Positions 36,913 through 46,896 of a stretch of DNA of 52,253 nt are shown here, in pieces. A model generated the notes under the pieces. It worked only from the letters and a program-made list of their open reading frames with translations, had not been told where the DNA came from and made no database searches. Position numbers and translations under genes: made by a program. Origin of the DNA: an uncultured Oscillibacter sp. (GTDB lineage: Bacteria > Bacillota > Clostridia > Oscillospirales > Oscillospiraceae). Numbering within the stretch: position 1 is the stretch's first letter; each line of letters begins with the position of its first letter. The stretch lies in NCBI GenBank assembly GCA_950097035.1, contig CATNDT010000003.1:1-52253 (forward strand), given 5' to 3'.

Positions 36913-38330
36913 AGGGAAACCTCCTTTTCAGATGAAGCGGAGGGGGGCGTCCCCTCCCGGGTCACGTCGTTGATCCACTTCCGGCTTCGGAGCCGCAGAA
37001 TGCCCAGAGGCATTTTACTAAGCCCCTCCGCCTGAATGCCCAGACATACCAGGGCCACCGGCGCGTCGAACACAAGGGCGCTGAGAGCGGTGATGGGCAG
37101 CGCCACCAGCCAGACGGAGCCAACGTCGATCACCGCGGAGACGCGGACATCCCCGCCGGCCCGGAGAATACCGGTGATGTTGGTGATGTCGAAGGCCTTG
37201 GTGGGCATCATAAGGATGAAGACCACGCACATGGTAGCGGCGATCCGCAGCGACAGCCCCTCCAGATGGAACATGGGGTACAGATAGGGAATGAACACCG
37301 TGGGCAGCAGCACCGCGATGCAGGCCGACACGATGAACCCCACCAGCAGCGTTACCAGCAGCAAACACCAGCTCACGTCGTAGACCTCCTCCCGGGAGGC
37401 CCCCTCGCCGATGCGCTTGCCCACGATAACGCCCGCAGCCCCGGCGATGCCGTAACAGGCCACGGTGGAGAACTTTTCAATGTTGCCCATGATGGCATAG
37501 GCCGCCAGCATCTCCTCTGAGATGGCCATGTGCCCGATAATGGCGGTAATCAGCGTGGTTCCCAGGCCCCACACGGAGTCGTTTACCAGTACGGGGGTGG
37601 AGTATTTCAAAAAGTCCCCCAAAAACGCGGTGCCGGGGCGGAAGAGGGCGGCGGGCATCAGGGGGATACGCCGGTTCCGCAGGGCGTAGGTGGCGGTGAT
37701 GAGGAATTCCACCACGCGGGATGTCAGGGTGGCCACGGCAGCTCCGGTGATACCCAGAGCCGGCGCGCCGAATTTTCCAAAGATCAGGATGTAGTTCAAA
37801 AAAGTGTTTAAAAGCATGGAGGCGGTAAACACGGTAAGACCCATGGCGGGGTTTTCCGTGTTGCGCTGTGTGCCAACATACACAGAACTGGCGGCGTTAA
37901 AGATGTAGCTGACACCCACGATGCGAAGATAGGGCCCCCCCAGCTGAATGAGCAGCGCATTGTCCGTCACCAGGCCCATAACGATACTGGGAAAGAGGAA
38001 CAGAATCAGCGCTATGATGGCGGCGATGGACACACCGGTGTAAAGGGCAATACCCATACAGCGGTTGATGGCCTCAATGTCGTGCTTGCCCCAATACTGG
38101 CTCACCAGCACCATCAGCCCGCTGAGAAGGCCGAAGATGATGACCTGCATCAAAAAGATGGGGGTGTTGGCGGCAGTGACGGCGGAGAGCTCGGATTGCC
38201 CCAGAAGCCCCACCATAAAGGTGTCTACAAATCCCAGGGAGGTGGTAATCAGATTTTGCAGAATGATGGGCAGGGCCAGCAGCCACGTCCGTTTATAGAA
38301 CCCCGGCTCCCTGCGGAGAAATCGAAGCAT
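36909..38330 (-). CDS. MATE family efflux transporter
   Basis: 12-TM; LPIILQNLITTSLGFVDTFMVGLLGQSELSAVTAANTPIF. Confidence 0.93.
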   Translation of the reverse strand: MLRFLRREPGFYKRTWLLALPIILQNLITTSLGFVDTFMVGLLGQSELSAVTAANTPIFLMQVIIFGLLSGLMVLVSQYWGKHDIEAINRCMGIALYTGVSIAAIIALILFLFPSIVMGLVTDNALLIQLGGPYLRIVGVSYIFNAASSVYVGTQRNTENPAMGLTVFTASMLLNTFLNYILIFGKFGAPALGITGAAVATLTSRVVEFLITATYALRNRRIPLMPAALFRPGTAFLGDFLKYSTPVLVNDSVWGLGTTLITAIIGHMAISEEMLAAYAIMGNIEKFSTVACYGIAGAAGVIVGKRIGEGASREEVYDVSWCLLLVTLLVGFIVSACIAVLLPTVFIPYLYPMFHLEGLSLRIAATMCVVFILMMPTKAFDITNITGILRAGGDVRVSAVIDVGSVWLVALPITALSALVFDAPVALVCLGIQAEGLSKMPLGILRLRSRKWINDVTREGTPPSASSEKEVSL

Positions 38331-38369
38331 ATCGTACCCCTCTTTGCGTTGGATGCAGCTGCGGCCGGC

Positions 38370-39503
38370 TTACAGCATGGGCAGCCGTTGGTTGCGGTGG
38401 CGGCGCAGGGCCTCCGCGCAGGCGTCGATATCGTCCCGGGTGGTCTCCGGGCCGAAACTCAGGCGGATCACGCTTCCGGCGGTGCGTTTGGGCAGGTGCA
38501 GCGCGGCCACCACGTGGCTTGGTCTGCCCTGATGGCAGGCAGAGCCTGCGGAGATGCAGATGCCCTGGCTGCCCAGGTCGTTGACAATGTTCTGGCTGGG
38601 CCAGCCCACAAGGGCCGCCGCCAGAATGTGGGGGGCGCCGCCGCCGCCGACCAGTTTCAAATCCGGAATGGCGGAGAGGCGTTCGGCGGCGTAGGTCTTG
38701 ATCTCCGCCAGATGCGCAAGCGTCTGGTTCAGGCGCTCCTGCCGCAGGGCCACTGCCCTGGCAAAGCCCGCGATCTGGGCGGTGGCCTCCGTTCCGGCAC
38801 GGAGGCCGCTCTCCTGCCCGCCGCCGGCCAGCAGAGGCCGGGGATTTCGCACCCTCGGACCGATGTACAGCGCCCCAACGCCCTTGGGGCCGCCGATTTT
38901 GTGGGCGGAGACGGTGATAAAGTCCGCTCCCAGCGTTTTGGCGGAGAAGGGAACCTCCAGAAAACCCTGCACGGCGTCGGTGTGGAGGAGGGTTTTGGGA
39001 TTTTTAGCCGCCAGACCGCGGGCGATATCCCCAACGGGGTAGACGGTGCCCAGCTCGTTGTTTACCAGCATTGTGGAGACCAGGGCCGTGTCCGGCCGCA
39101 CGGCCTCCAGCACCTGGGCGGCGGAGATGTTGCCGGATTGGTCCGGGGCCAGATACGTCACCTCATAACCCTGCTGCTCCATCCACCTGCAGCAGGCCAG
39201 CACGGCGCTGTGCTCCACAGCGGTGGTGACGATGTGGCGCCCCACATGGCGGTTTTGCCAGCAGGCGGCGGAGATGGACCAGTTGTCCCCCTCGGTGCCG
39301 CAGGAGGTGAAGAACAGCGCCTTTGGCTGGCAGCCAAGGGCGTCCGCCACGGTTTTTCGCCACAGTTCCACCTGTTTTTTCATCTCCAGCCCCAGGGGAT
39401 ATTGGGAGCTGGGATTGCCGAATTGGGCGGTTAAAACCGCGTACATGGCGTCCGCCACTGCCTGTGGCACCGGCGCAGTGGCGGCGTGGTCCAGATAGAT
39501 CAT
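38370..39503 (-). CDS. Cysteine desulfurase (NifS/IscS-like)
   Basis: MIYLDHAATAPV; LVSTMLVNNELGTVYPV; TVSAHKIGGPKGVGALYI; GICISAGSACHQGRPSHV. Confidence 0.93.
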   Translation of the reverse strand: MIYLDHAATAPVPQAVADAMYAVLTAQFGNPSSQYPLGLEMKKQVELWRKTVADALGCQPKALFFTSCGTEGDNWSISAACWQNRHVGRHIVTTAVEHSAVLACCRWMEQQGYEVTYLAPDQSGNISAAQVLEAVRPDTALVSTMLVNNELGTVYPVGDIARGLAAKNPKTLLHTDAVQGFLEVPFSAKTLGADFITVSAHKIGGPKGVGALYIGPRVRNPRPLLAGGGQESGLRAGTEATAQIAGFARAVALRQERLNQTLAHLAEIKTYAAERLSAIPDLKLVGGGGAPHILAAALVGWPSQNIVNDLGSQGICISAGSACHQGRPSHVVAALHLPKRTAGSVIRLSFGPETTRDDIDACAEALRRHRNQRLPML

Positions 39504-39631
39504 CAGGATACCTCACGAATTCATACTTGCCCGAAGGCAAAAAAAACGGTATAATCGACCGATAGAAGCCTAATATCCCATTATACAGACTTTTTGCACA
39601 AAGTGCAAGCGGAGAGAGGAACAAAATTCCC

Positions 39632-40921
39632 ATGAGAGTTGCCATTTACACCCTGGGCTGCAAGGTGAACCAATATGAGACCCAGGCCATGGAGCAGGCC
39701 CTGCGGAGCAGGGGCCACACGGTGGTGGATTTTTCCGCCGAAGCCGACGCCTATGTGGTAAACAGCTGTTCCGTCACGGCGGTCAGCGATCAGAAGTCCC
39801 GTCAGGCCCTGCACCGGGTCCGGCGGGAGCGGCCCGGTGCGGTGCTGGCCCTGTGCGGCTGCTATGCCCAGACCCACCCGGGTGAGACCGCGGCGCTGGA
39901 TGTGGACCTGGTGGCCGGCACCGGCAACCGGATGGGCTTTATCGCCCTGCTGGAGCAGGCTGTGGCGGAGCGCGGCCGCCTGACGGCCATTGACCGCGCC
40001 TTTGACCGCCGGGAGTTTGAGCTCCTGCCTGCCGGTGGACTGGAGAGTCGCACCCGCGCCATGCTGAAGGTGGAGGACGGCTGCGTCAACTTCTGCTCCT
40101 ACTGCATCATTCCCTATGCCAGGGGGCCGGTGCGGTCGCTGCCGCAGGACCTGGCGGCGGAACAGGCGGCGGGCCTGGCGGCGGCGGGCTACCGGGAGAT
40201 CGTGCTCACGGGGATTGAGATCTCCTCCTGGGGGCGGGATCTCCCCGGCCGGCCGGAGCTGGTGGACCTGGTGGAGACGGTATGCCGCGCCGTTCCCGGT
40301 GTCCGCATTCGGCTGGGCAGTCTGGAGCCCCGCACCGTGACGGCGGAATTCTGCCGCCGCTGCGCCGCACTGGAAAACCTCTGCCCGCAGTTCCACCTCT
40401 CCCTCCAGAGCGGCTGCGACGAGACGCTGCGCCGCATGAACCGAAAGTACGATACTGCCCGGTATCTCCGGTCGGTGGAGCTGCTGCAAAGCCGCTTTCA
40501 CCGCCCCGCCGTCACCACCGACCTCATCACCGGCTTTCCCGGGGAGAGTGAGGCGGAGTTCAGCCAAACGCTGGATTTCATCCGGCAATGCGGTTTTGCC
40601 AAAATGCACATCTTTCCCTACTCCGTCCGCCCGGGTACCCCGGCGGCGAAGATGGAGCAGATTCCCCGGGCCGTGAAGGCGGAGCGGGCCCGCCGGGCAG
40701 CGGCTGTTGCGGCGGAGATGCGCCGGGCGTATCTCGCGGGCTGTGTGGGCGAGACCTGCCCCGTGCTCTTTGAGCAGCCGGAGGCCGGCGGGTTTCTGGG
40801 CCGGGCCCCCAACTATATGGAGGTGCTGGTGCAGGGGAGAAATTTACACAATATTGTCAAAAACGTCCACATTACCGGTCAAAATGGCGAATTTCTGGTG
40901 GGCGAGCTTACGGAGGCGTAA
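39632..40921 (+). CDS. mtaB: tRNA (N6-threonylcarbamoyladenosine(37)-C2)-methylthiotransferase MtaB
   Basis: YTLGCKVNQYETQAM; VNSCSVTAVSDQKSRQ; VEDGCVNFCSYCIIPYARGPVRS; VTTDLITGFPGESE. Confidence 0.95.
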   Translation: MRVAIYTLGCKVNQYETQAMEQALRSRGHTVVDFSAEADAYVVNSCSVTAVSDQKSRQALHRVRRERPGAVLALCGCYAQTHPGETAALDVDLVAGTGNRMGFIALLEQAVAERGRLTAIDRAFDRREFELLPAGGLESRTRAMLKVEDGCVNFCSYCIIPYARGPVRSLPQDLAAEQAAGLAAAGYREIVLTGIEISSWGRDLPGRPELVDLVETVCRAVPGVRIRLGSLEPRTVTAEFCRRCAALENLCPQFHLSLQSGCDETLRRMNRKYDTARYLRSVELLQSRFHRPAVTTDLITGFPGESEAEFSQTLDFIRQCGFAKMHIFPYSVRPGTPAAKMEQIPRAVKAERARRAAAVAAEMRRAYLAGCVGETCPVLFEQPEAGGFLGRAPNYMEVLVQGRNLHNIVKNVHITGQNGEFLVGELTEA

Positions 40922-40924
40922 AGG

Positions 40925-41500
40925 ATGAAGAGCCACTTTTTTGCCTATATCTCCCGCATGCGGTTTATCCAGCGCTGGGCGCTGATGCGGAACACCGCGC
41001 CGGAGAACGTGCAGGAGCACAGCCACCAGGTGGCGGTGCTGGCCCATGCCCTGGCGGTGATCCGCAACGAGAAGTTCGGCGGCCATGTGGACGCCGGAGC
41101 CGTGGCGGCGGCGGCGCTGTATCACGACGCCAGCGAAATATTGACCGGCGATATGCCCACCCCCATCAAGTACGATAACCCCGCCATTCAGGCCGCCTAT
41201 AAGGATGTGGAGACCGTGGCGGGGCGCAAGCTGCTGGGCATGCTGCCCCGGGAGCTGCAGCGGGTGTATACCCCGCTTTTAACGCAGGTCCCCCTTGAGG
41301 TGGAGGCACTGGTAAAGGCGGCGGACAAGCTCTCCGCCTATATCAAGTGTGTGGAGGAGCTGAAGGCCGGAAATATGGAGTTTCGGGAGGCCGCCGCCCA
41401 GACCCGCCGGGCGCTGGAGGGCTATGGCCTCTCGGAGGTGGCCTGGTTTCTCGACACGTTTATGGACAGCTTCTCCATGACGCTGGACGAGCTGAAATAG
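40925..41500 (+). CDS. yfbR: YfbR-like 5'-nucleotidase (HD domain)
   Basis: EHSHQVAVLAHALAVI; LYHDASEILTGDMPTPIKY. Confidence 0.9.
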   Translation: MKSHFFAYISRMRFIQRWALMRNTAPENVQEHSHQVAVLAHALAVIRNEKFGGHVDAGAVAAAALYHDASEILTGDMPTPIKYDNPAIQAAYKDVETVAGRKLLGMLPRELQRVYTPLLTQVPLEVEALVKAADKLSAYIKCVEELKAGNMEFREAAAQTRRALEGYGLSEVAWFLDTFMDSFSMTLDELK

Positions 41501-41709
41501 GAGTAGAGCTTATGAAGATCCCGGGGGAGACTTACACCAAGTCTCCCCCGGGATTGCCCAGTTTAGCGGCTGATTTAACCACTATATTGCGTGATGTGCA
41601 AACACATATTTTAAGAAAAGCAACGAAGTCAGGTCTACCTTTTCGGGACCTTGACCTCGTTGTTTTTGAGCTTTCCTCTGTAACAGACCTGTTTTGGGAG
41701 AGATGGCAT

Positions 41710-42045
41710 CTATTCATCCCTGTCATGGGTCGCCACTGCGATAAAGCTGTCTATTACATCTTCCAGATGGCGGTATTGCTCCGGAGAGAGACAAGAGACT
41801 TTTTGGGCAAGGATGGACGTGTCCTCCCTGGAGATCCTGCCCAGCAGAAGGTAGTCCGGACTGATATCCAGTGCGGCGCAGATTTTAACAATATTATTGG
41901 GGCGCAGCGCCTTTTGACCTCGCTCTGCCGTTGATATCGTCTGGGGGGTAACGGCTGCGGCCTCGGCAAGGTCCTCCTGTGTCAGCCGGAGTTGTTTTCT
42001 TCTGGCGGCGATCCTCTCTCCTATCTGATGCAACAGCTCATCCAT
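41710..42045 (-). CDS. XRE-family HTH regulator
   Basis: GERIAARRKQLRLTQEDLAEAAAVTPQTISTAERGQKALRPNNIVKICAALDISPDYLLLG. Confidence 0.92.
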   Translation of the reverse strand: MDELLHQIGERIAARRKQLRLTQEDLAEAAAVTPQTISTAERGQKALRPNNIVKICAALDISPDYLLLGRISREDTSILAQKVSCLSPEQYRHLEDVIDSFIAVATHDRDE

Positions 42046-42142
42046 ATCTATACCCCCATATTGTACTATGGATATATTTTATCTACTTTTGCATTACTTA
42101 TTAAGCGTTTATGGTTGAATTAATTCGTCTATAGAGTTATAA

Positions 42143-42991
42143 TTGGAGCAACAGAGAATCGACTGTTGGCAGTCGGTTGCGGTGAGTATGGAGCTCTATG
42201 TTGCTGTAGAAAAAGCGCCAATTTCTGAAGAGATTCGCTCATTCGGGAAGTTGCTTTCAAGGCAGCCGGAATTGCGGATATTTGAACGTGGAGGAAGGGA
42301 CTATCACTGGATGGCCCTTGCATATGAGCTCCTGCAATATCGCAAGAAAAATGGTTTTTCTTTAGATAGCCAGGAGGACCTGCACGACCTTGCGATTTAC
42401 GGTATGGAGGTTTGCCCCGAGTATTTTGGGACCTACCCTGTGCCGGAGCGGACACCCTGGGGGTATACTACCCGGCATAAAACAATCCACAATGGTGTGT
42501 ATTGGATCGAAACAGACCAGTGTACATCTGTTTTGGCAGTCTGTTATGTGATTCACGATGATCTTTCGGATGCCGTTCTTGCGCTGGCCGAACATAATTC
42601 GTATGACTTGGAACACGGTGTTGGAAAGACACTGGGATATTATTTCTTTTCGGAGGATACGATTTGTCTGCCGGTGTTTGAGCTGCTCCAGAGGTATCGG
42701 CGTTGGGACTGGAGCATGGTGAATAAAACCTCTCTGATGAACGCAGTGTGGACAAAATATCCGGAATACGCTGCTGCCCAGAACTTTCAGGAACAAAGGG
42801 GTGGTCACGACACACTTGGTCTGCCGCTGAGGTCTCTGGGGATCGATGTGGAGCTTCAAAGCTGGGAAGAGAATATGATTATACTGACACCCGAGGTAGG
42901 AGTAGACTTTTTAAATTTCCAAAATGGAAGATCAGAGGTCAATCCGTATTACTCGGATAATAACGAAAGAAATACGGCCGCAGGTACCTGA
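42143..42991 (+). CDS. Uncharacterised protein divergent from XRE regulator
   Basis: 282-aa ORF with lower GC than flanks; no family recognised. Confidence 0.7.
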   Translation: MEQQRIDCWQSVAVSMELYVAVEKAPISEEIRSFGKLLSRQPELRIFERGGRDYHWMALAYELLQYRKKNGFSLDSQEDLHDLAIYGMEVCPEYFGTYPVPERTPWGYTTRHKTIHNGVYWIETDQCTSVLAVCYVIHDDLSDAVLALAEHNSYDLEHGVGKTLGYYFFSEDTICLPVFELLQRYRRWDWSMVNKTSLMNAVWTKYPEYAAAQNFQEQRGGHDTLGLPLRSLGIDVELQSWEENMIILTPEVGVDFLNFQNGRSEVNPYYSDNNERNTAAGT

Positions 42992-43026
42992 ATGGCCTGC
43001 GGCCGGTATGCATACCTCATATTCTC

Positions 43027-45075
43027 TCAATTCAGCGTGTCCGCCGCCTGGGCAAACAGCTCTTCGATCCGTTCCGCCGTGGCGGGGCAGGATTTGAGCG
43101 CCGGGTCTTCCGCCAGCAGGGCCTCCGCCGCGGACTGGGGCTCCTTTAAAAGGCCGGTGTCACAGCCGATATCTGCGATCCGCAGCCCCGGCAGGCCGTG
43201 CTGCCGCTGGCCGAGGAAGTCCCCGGGACCCCGGAGACGCAGGTCCTCCTCGGCGATTTTGAACCCGTCGGTGGTTTTGGTCATCACCTTTAAGCGCTGC
43301 CGGGTCTCCTCGTTGCGGTTGTCGGAGACCAGCACGCAGTAGGACTGGTGCTGTCCCCGGCCCACCCGGCCCCGCAGCTGGTGGAGCTGAGAGAGGCCGA
43401 ATCGCTCCGCGTTTTCAATGACCATCAGCGAGGCGTTGGGCACGTCCACCCCCACCTCGATGACGGTGGTGGACACCAGCACGTCCGTCTCGTGGGCGGC
43501 AAAGGCGGTCATCACCGCGTCCTTCTCCTTAGGCTTCATTTTTCCGTGGACAAAGGCCACCCGCAGGTCCGGCAGGGCCTGGGTACGGAGCATTTCGGCG
43601 TACTCCGTCACGGCCTTCCGCTCGTCGGGCAGCTCCTCGTTCTCCGTGACCATGGGGCAGACCACATAGGTCTGCCGTCCCGCCGCCGCCTGCTTGCGGA
43701 TGAAGCCGTAGAGCCGGGGGCGGTAGCTGCCGGGCACGGCGTAGGTCTCAACAGGCCGCCGGCCAGGGGGCAGCCGGTCGATAACGGAGGCGTCCAGATC
43801 GCCGTATAAAATCAGGGCCAGCGTGCGGGGGATGGGAGTGGCGGACATGACCAGGGTGTGGGGGTGGCAGCCTTTGGCGATCAGCGCCGCCCGCTGCCCC
43901 ACGCCGAAGCGGTGCTGTTCATCCGTTACCACCAGGCCCAGGTCCGCATATTCCACGCCGCCGGTGATGAGGGCGTGGGTACCGATGGCGAAGTCCGCAT
44001 CCCCCGCCGCAAGGCGGGCTGCCACGGCCTTTTTTTCCCTGGCGGGGGTGGAGCCGGTGAGCAGGATGCACCGGATGCCCAGCTCCTCCAGCAGGGGGGC
44101 CAGCCCCGCATAGTGCTGCCGGGCCAAAATCTCCGTGGGGGCCATCAACGCCGCCTGACGGCCGTTTTTTACGGCGAAGTACACGCAGGCGGCGGCCACC
44201 ATGGTTTTGCCGGAGCCCACGTCTCCCTGGCAAAGCCGGTTCATGGGGGCGCCGGAGCGCATGTCCGCCAGGGCCTCCTCAATGCACCGGCGCTGGGCGT
44301 CCGTCAGGGTGAAGGGGAGGGCCCGGTGAAAGGGCCCCATGTCCACAGCTGCGCAGGGGGAAACGGATACCGCCGTTCGCCGGGAGCGCAGCCGCCGCAG
44401 ACCGATGGCGAAGAGGAACAGCTCCTCAAAGGCCAGCCGCCGCCGGGCCAGATCCAGCGCCTCGGGAGACTGGGGGAAATGGATATTCTCAAAGGCAAAG
44501 CCCACATGGCACAGGGTATGTTCCCGCCGCACGCTGTCCGGCAGCACATCCGGCAGAATATCCGCGCAGGCGTCCAGCCCCTGGCGGATGGAGCGCCGCA
44601 GCGTCAGCTGGCTGACCCCGGTGGTGAGGGGATAGACAGGTACGATGCGCCCGGTGACCTCCCGCCGCCCCTCAGGCTCCACCACGGGAGAGACCATTTT
44701 GCGGCGGGCGCCGCCGCCCTCGGCCTTTCCGTAGAAAATATAGGTCTCACCCTGATGCAAGCTGTTTTTCAGCCAGGCCTGGTTGAAAAAGGTAACGTCC
44801 AGCACACCGGTGCCGTCCACCGCCCGGAGCTTGACCAGGTCCATGCCTTTGCGGATATGGGAGACCGTTGGCGGGGAGGCCACCATGGCCGCCACACAGG
44901 CGGCCTCGTCCGGCAGCAGCTCCGCAATGGGACGCAGGGCGGTGCGGTCCTCATACCGCCTGGGAAACCAGGAGATCAGGTCCCGCAGGGTGCGGATGCC
45001 CAGCTTTGCAAGGGCCTTGGCCCGCTGCTCACCGATACCCTTGATATAGCGCACGTCTGTGTTCAGATCCGCCAC
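43027..45075 (-). CDS. recG: ATP-dependent DNA helicase RecG
   Basis: VRYIKGIGEQRAKALAKLGI; QGDVGSGKTMVAAACVYFAV; APTEILARQH; VTDEQHRFGVGQR; MSATPIPRTLA; QLRGRVGRG. Confidence 0.96.
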   Translation of the reverse strand: MADLNTDVRYIKGIGEQRAKALAKLGIRTLRDLISWFPRRYEDRTALRPIAELLPDEAACVAAMVASPPTVSHIRKGMDLVKLRAVDGTGVLDVTFFNQAWLKNSLHQGETYIFYGKAEGGGARRKMVSPVVEPEGRREVTGRIVPVYPLTTGVSQLTLRRSIRQGLDACADILPDVLPDSVRREHTLCHVGFAFENIHFPQSPEALDLARRRLAFEELFLFAIGLRRLRSRRTAVSVSPCAAVDMGPFHRALPFTLTDAQRRCIEEALADMRSGAPMNRLCQGDVGSGKTMVAAACVYFAVKNGRQAALMAPTEILARQHYAGLAPLLEELGIRCILLTGSTPAREKKAVAARLAAGDADFAIGTHALITGGVEYADLGLVVTDEQHRFGVGQRAALIAKGCHPHTLVMSATPIPRTLALILYGDLDASVIDRLPPGRRPVETYAVPGSYRPRLYGFIRKQAAAGRQTYVVCPMVTENEELPDERKAVTEYAEMLRTQALPDLRVAFVHGKMKPKEKDAVMTAFAAHETDVLVSTTVIEVGVDVPNASLMVIENAERFGLSQLHQLRGRVGRGQHQSYCVLVSDNRNEETRQRLKVMTKTTDGFKIAEEDLRLRGPGDFLGQRQHGLPGLRIADIGCDTGLLKEPQSAAEALLAEDPALKSCPATAERIEELFAQAADTLN

Positions 45076-45292
45076 GGCGTTTCCCCCTTTCCAAAAGGTT
45101 CTGCGGCCATTATAATCCAATTTAAAAGACTTGCAAAGAGTTTTGTGACGGGATGCTGCTTTTTCCGCCATATGTCTGAAAGATGGTGAGGAGATGTCTG
45201 ATTTTCAGGGGGAGTCTGCTGGTTATCTGTATAGATATGCCCTGGCCATGAGCCGGGAGCGGCGGTTTGCTGAAGTGGGATTCTCAAAGTGA

Positions 45293-45327
45293 AAAAAACC
45301 CCCGCAGGTACAGCCTGCGGGGGTTTT
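45293..45327. terminator. Bidirectional terminator between ferredoxin and recG regions
   Basis: aaaaacccccgcagg-tacag-cctgcgggggttttt. Confidence 0.8.
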
Positions 45328-45340
45328 TATGTATCCTCGA

Positions 45341-45514
45341 TTATTCCTCGGGGACGATGGCGCCGTTGGGGCAGGTGTCGCAGCAAGAACCGCAGTCCAG
45401 GCAGGCGGCAGCGTCGATGACGTAAGCGTCATCGCCCTGGCTGATGGCGCCGGCGGGGCAGGCGTCCGCGCAGGAACCGCAGCTGACGCAAGCAGAAGTA
45501 ATCTTGTAGGCCAT
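45341..45514 (-). CDS. 2[4Fe-4S] ferredoxin
   Basis: MAYKITSACVSCGSCADACPAGAISQGDDAYVIDAAACLDCGSCCDTCPNGAIVPEE. Confidence 0.96.
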   Translation of the reverse strand: MAYKITSACVSCGSCADACPAGAISQGDDAYVIDAAACLDCGSCCDTCPNGAIVPEE

Positions 45515-45671
45515 GGGAAGCACCTCCATTAGAATTTACTATATTGTAGCATAGAATTTGAAAAAAGCAAGAGAAATGTTAAAACCATAACAGGAAATTT
45601 TTTAAAAATTTGCGAAAAGACAAAAAAACAGAGTTTGTATATACTAACTATTCATAATTTGTTTTCAAATT

Positions 45672-45688
45672 GGTCAAAGAAAGTCAAA
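45672..45688 (+). promoter_or_regulatory. CtsR operator
   Basis: GGTCAAAGAAAGTCAAA matches the tandem CtsR heptamer consensus (GGTCAAANANRGTCAAA-type) apart from one base. Confidence 0.85.
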
Positions 45689-45697
45689 AATAAGCTC

Positions 45698-45725
45698 TTG
45701 ACATTTGACTGGATCGTGGTATACT
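45698..45725 (+). promoter_or_regulatory. SigA-type promoter of ctsR operon
   Basis: TTGACA -16 nt- TATACT between two CtsR-like boxes. Confidence 0.8.
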
Positions 45726-45739
45726 GGCATCAGAATAAA

Positions 45740-45756
45740 GGTTAAAGAAAGTCAAA
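45740..45756 (+). promoter_or_regulatory. Second CtsR-like operator
   Basis: GGTTAAAGAAAGTCAAA followed by an additional GTCAAA. Confidence 0.7.
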
Positions 45757-45803
45757 GTCAAATAAAAGACCAGAAGGATTATTACGGAAAGGGATGGTGC
45801 AGC

Positions 45804-46256
45804 GTGGGTATTTCAGATTTGATCGCCGGCTTCCTCCAGAATTGCCTGGATGAAGCGGAGGATGGAGTGCTGGAGGTACAGCGCAGCGACCTGGCCCAGC
45901 GGTTCAACTGTGTGCCCAGCCAGATCAACTATGTGATGAGCACCCGTTTTTCTCCGGAGCGGGGGTATATCGTAGAGAGCCGCCGGGGCGGGAACGGGTA
46001 CATCCGCATTACCCGGGTGCGGGTGGACCGGCAGACGCTTTTGATGCATGTCATCAACTCCCTGGGGGAGACGGTGGATCAGCCTTCAGCCAGGGCGATC
46101 CTCACCAACCTGGCCCAGTCCGGGGCGGTGGAGGAGAACGTGTGCCGGGCGCTGGCGGCGGCAGTGGGTGATAAGGCTCTGGCTGCCGTGCCCCGCGCGC
46201 TGCGGGATCAGGTCCGTGCCGGGATTATGAAGCAGGTGCTGATTTTGCAGGTATGA
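45804..46256 (+). CDS. ctsR: Transcriptional repressor CtsR
   Basis: GISDLIAGFLQNCLDEAEDGVLEVQRSDLAQRFNCVPSQINYVMSTRFSPERGYIVESRRGGNGYIRI. Confidence 0.96.
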   Translation: MGISDLIAGFLQNCLDEAEDGVLEVQRSDLAQRFNCVPSQINYVMSTRFSPERGYIVESRRGGNGYIRITRVRVDRQTLLMHVINSLGETVDQPSARAILTNLAQSGAVEENVCRALAAAVGDKALAAVPRALRDQVRAGIMKQVLILQV

Positions 46257-46323
46257 GGACATGCGGAGAGAGTCCGATCAAACTGTTAACAACAATATAT
46301 GCGCTATATAGGAGGAATCAATT

Positions 46324-46809
46324 ATGAAATGCGAGAATTGTGGCAAGAATGAAGTTACCTTTGTCTACCAGAGCAACATCAACGGCAAGGTGGAGGAAAA
46401 GCGCCTGTGCGCCGAGTGCGCCGAAAAGCTGGGCTACACCCAGCGGGTGGCGGCCCAGAGCCAGCGGATGATGCAGAACTTCTTTGGCGGCGGCTTTTTA
46501 GACGACTTCTTCACCCCTATGCCCAGCCTTCTGGGCCGGCGGGGCTGGCTGCTGGACGACCCCTTTGACGACTTTTTTGCCGATATGCCGGCCCTTGGAC
46601 CTGCCCGGACCCGGCAGGAGCCGGTGAAGGAGGAAAAGCGGGAGACGCTTGTGGACGATGAGGAGCAGAGCCGGTTTGCCCGGATGCGGCAGATCAATGC
46701 CCTGCGGCTGGAGATGAAGCGGGCCGTTCATCAGGAGGATTTTGAAAAAGCCGCCCAGCTGCGGGACCAGCTCCACGCGCTGGAGGAAAAGCACAGAGAA
46801 AACAAATAA
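46324..46809 (+). CDS. mcsA: McsA-like zinc-finger/UVR protein
   Basis: MKCENCGKNEVTFVYQSNINGKVEEKRLCAECAEKLG; C-terminal UVR EDFEKAAQLRDQLHALEE. Confidence 0.9.
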   Translation: MKCENCGKNEVTFVYQSNINGKVEEKRLCAECAEKLGYTQRVAAQSQRMMQNFFGGGFLDDFFTPMPSLLGRRGWLLDDPFDDFFADMPALGPARTRQEPVKEEKRETLVDDEEQSRFARMRQINALRLEMKRAVHQEDFEKAAQLRDQLHALEEKHRENK

Positions 46810-46896
46810 AGCAGCCTGGCAAACAGGCGGAGAATCAGGAAGAAAGGGCCCTCACCGCGCCGGCGGCGCGGCGGGAGAGCAGAAAGAGGTAATACT

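Noticed and set aside
38082-39434. 450-aa plus-strand ORF
   Set aside because: Antisense to MATE and cysteine desulfurase; composition typical of a mirror frame.
43858-45189. 443-aa plus-strand ORF
   Set aside because: Antisense to recG; no recognisable domain.
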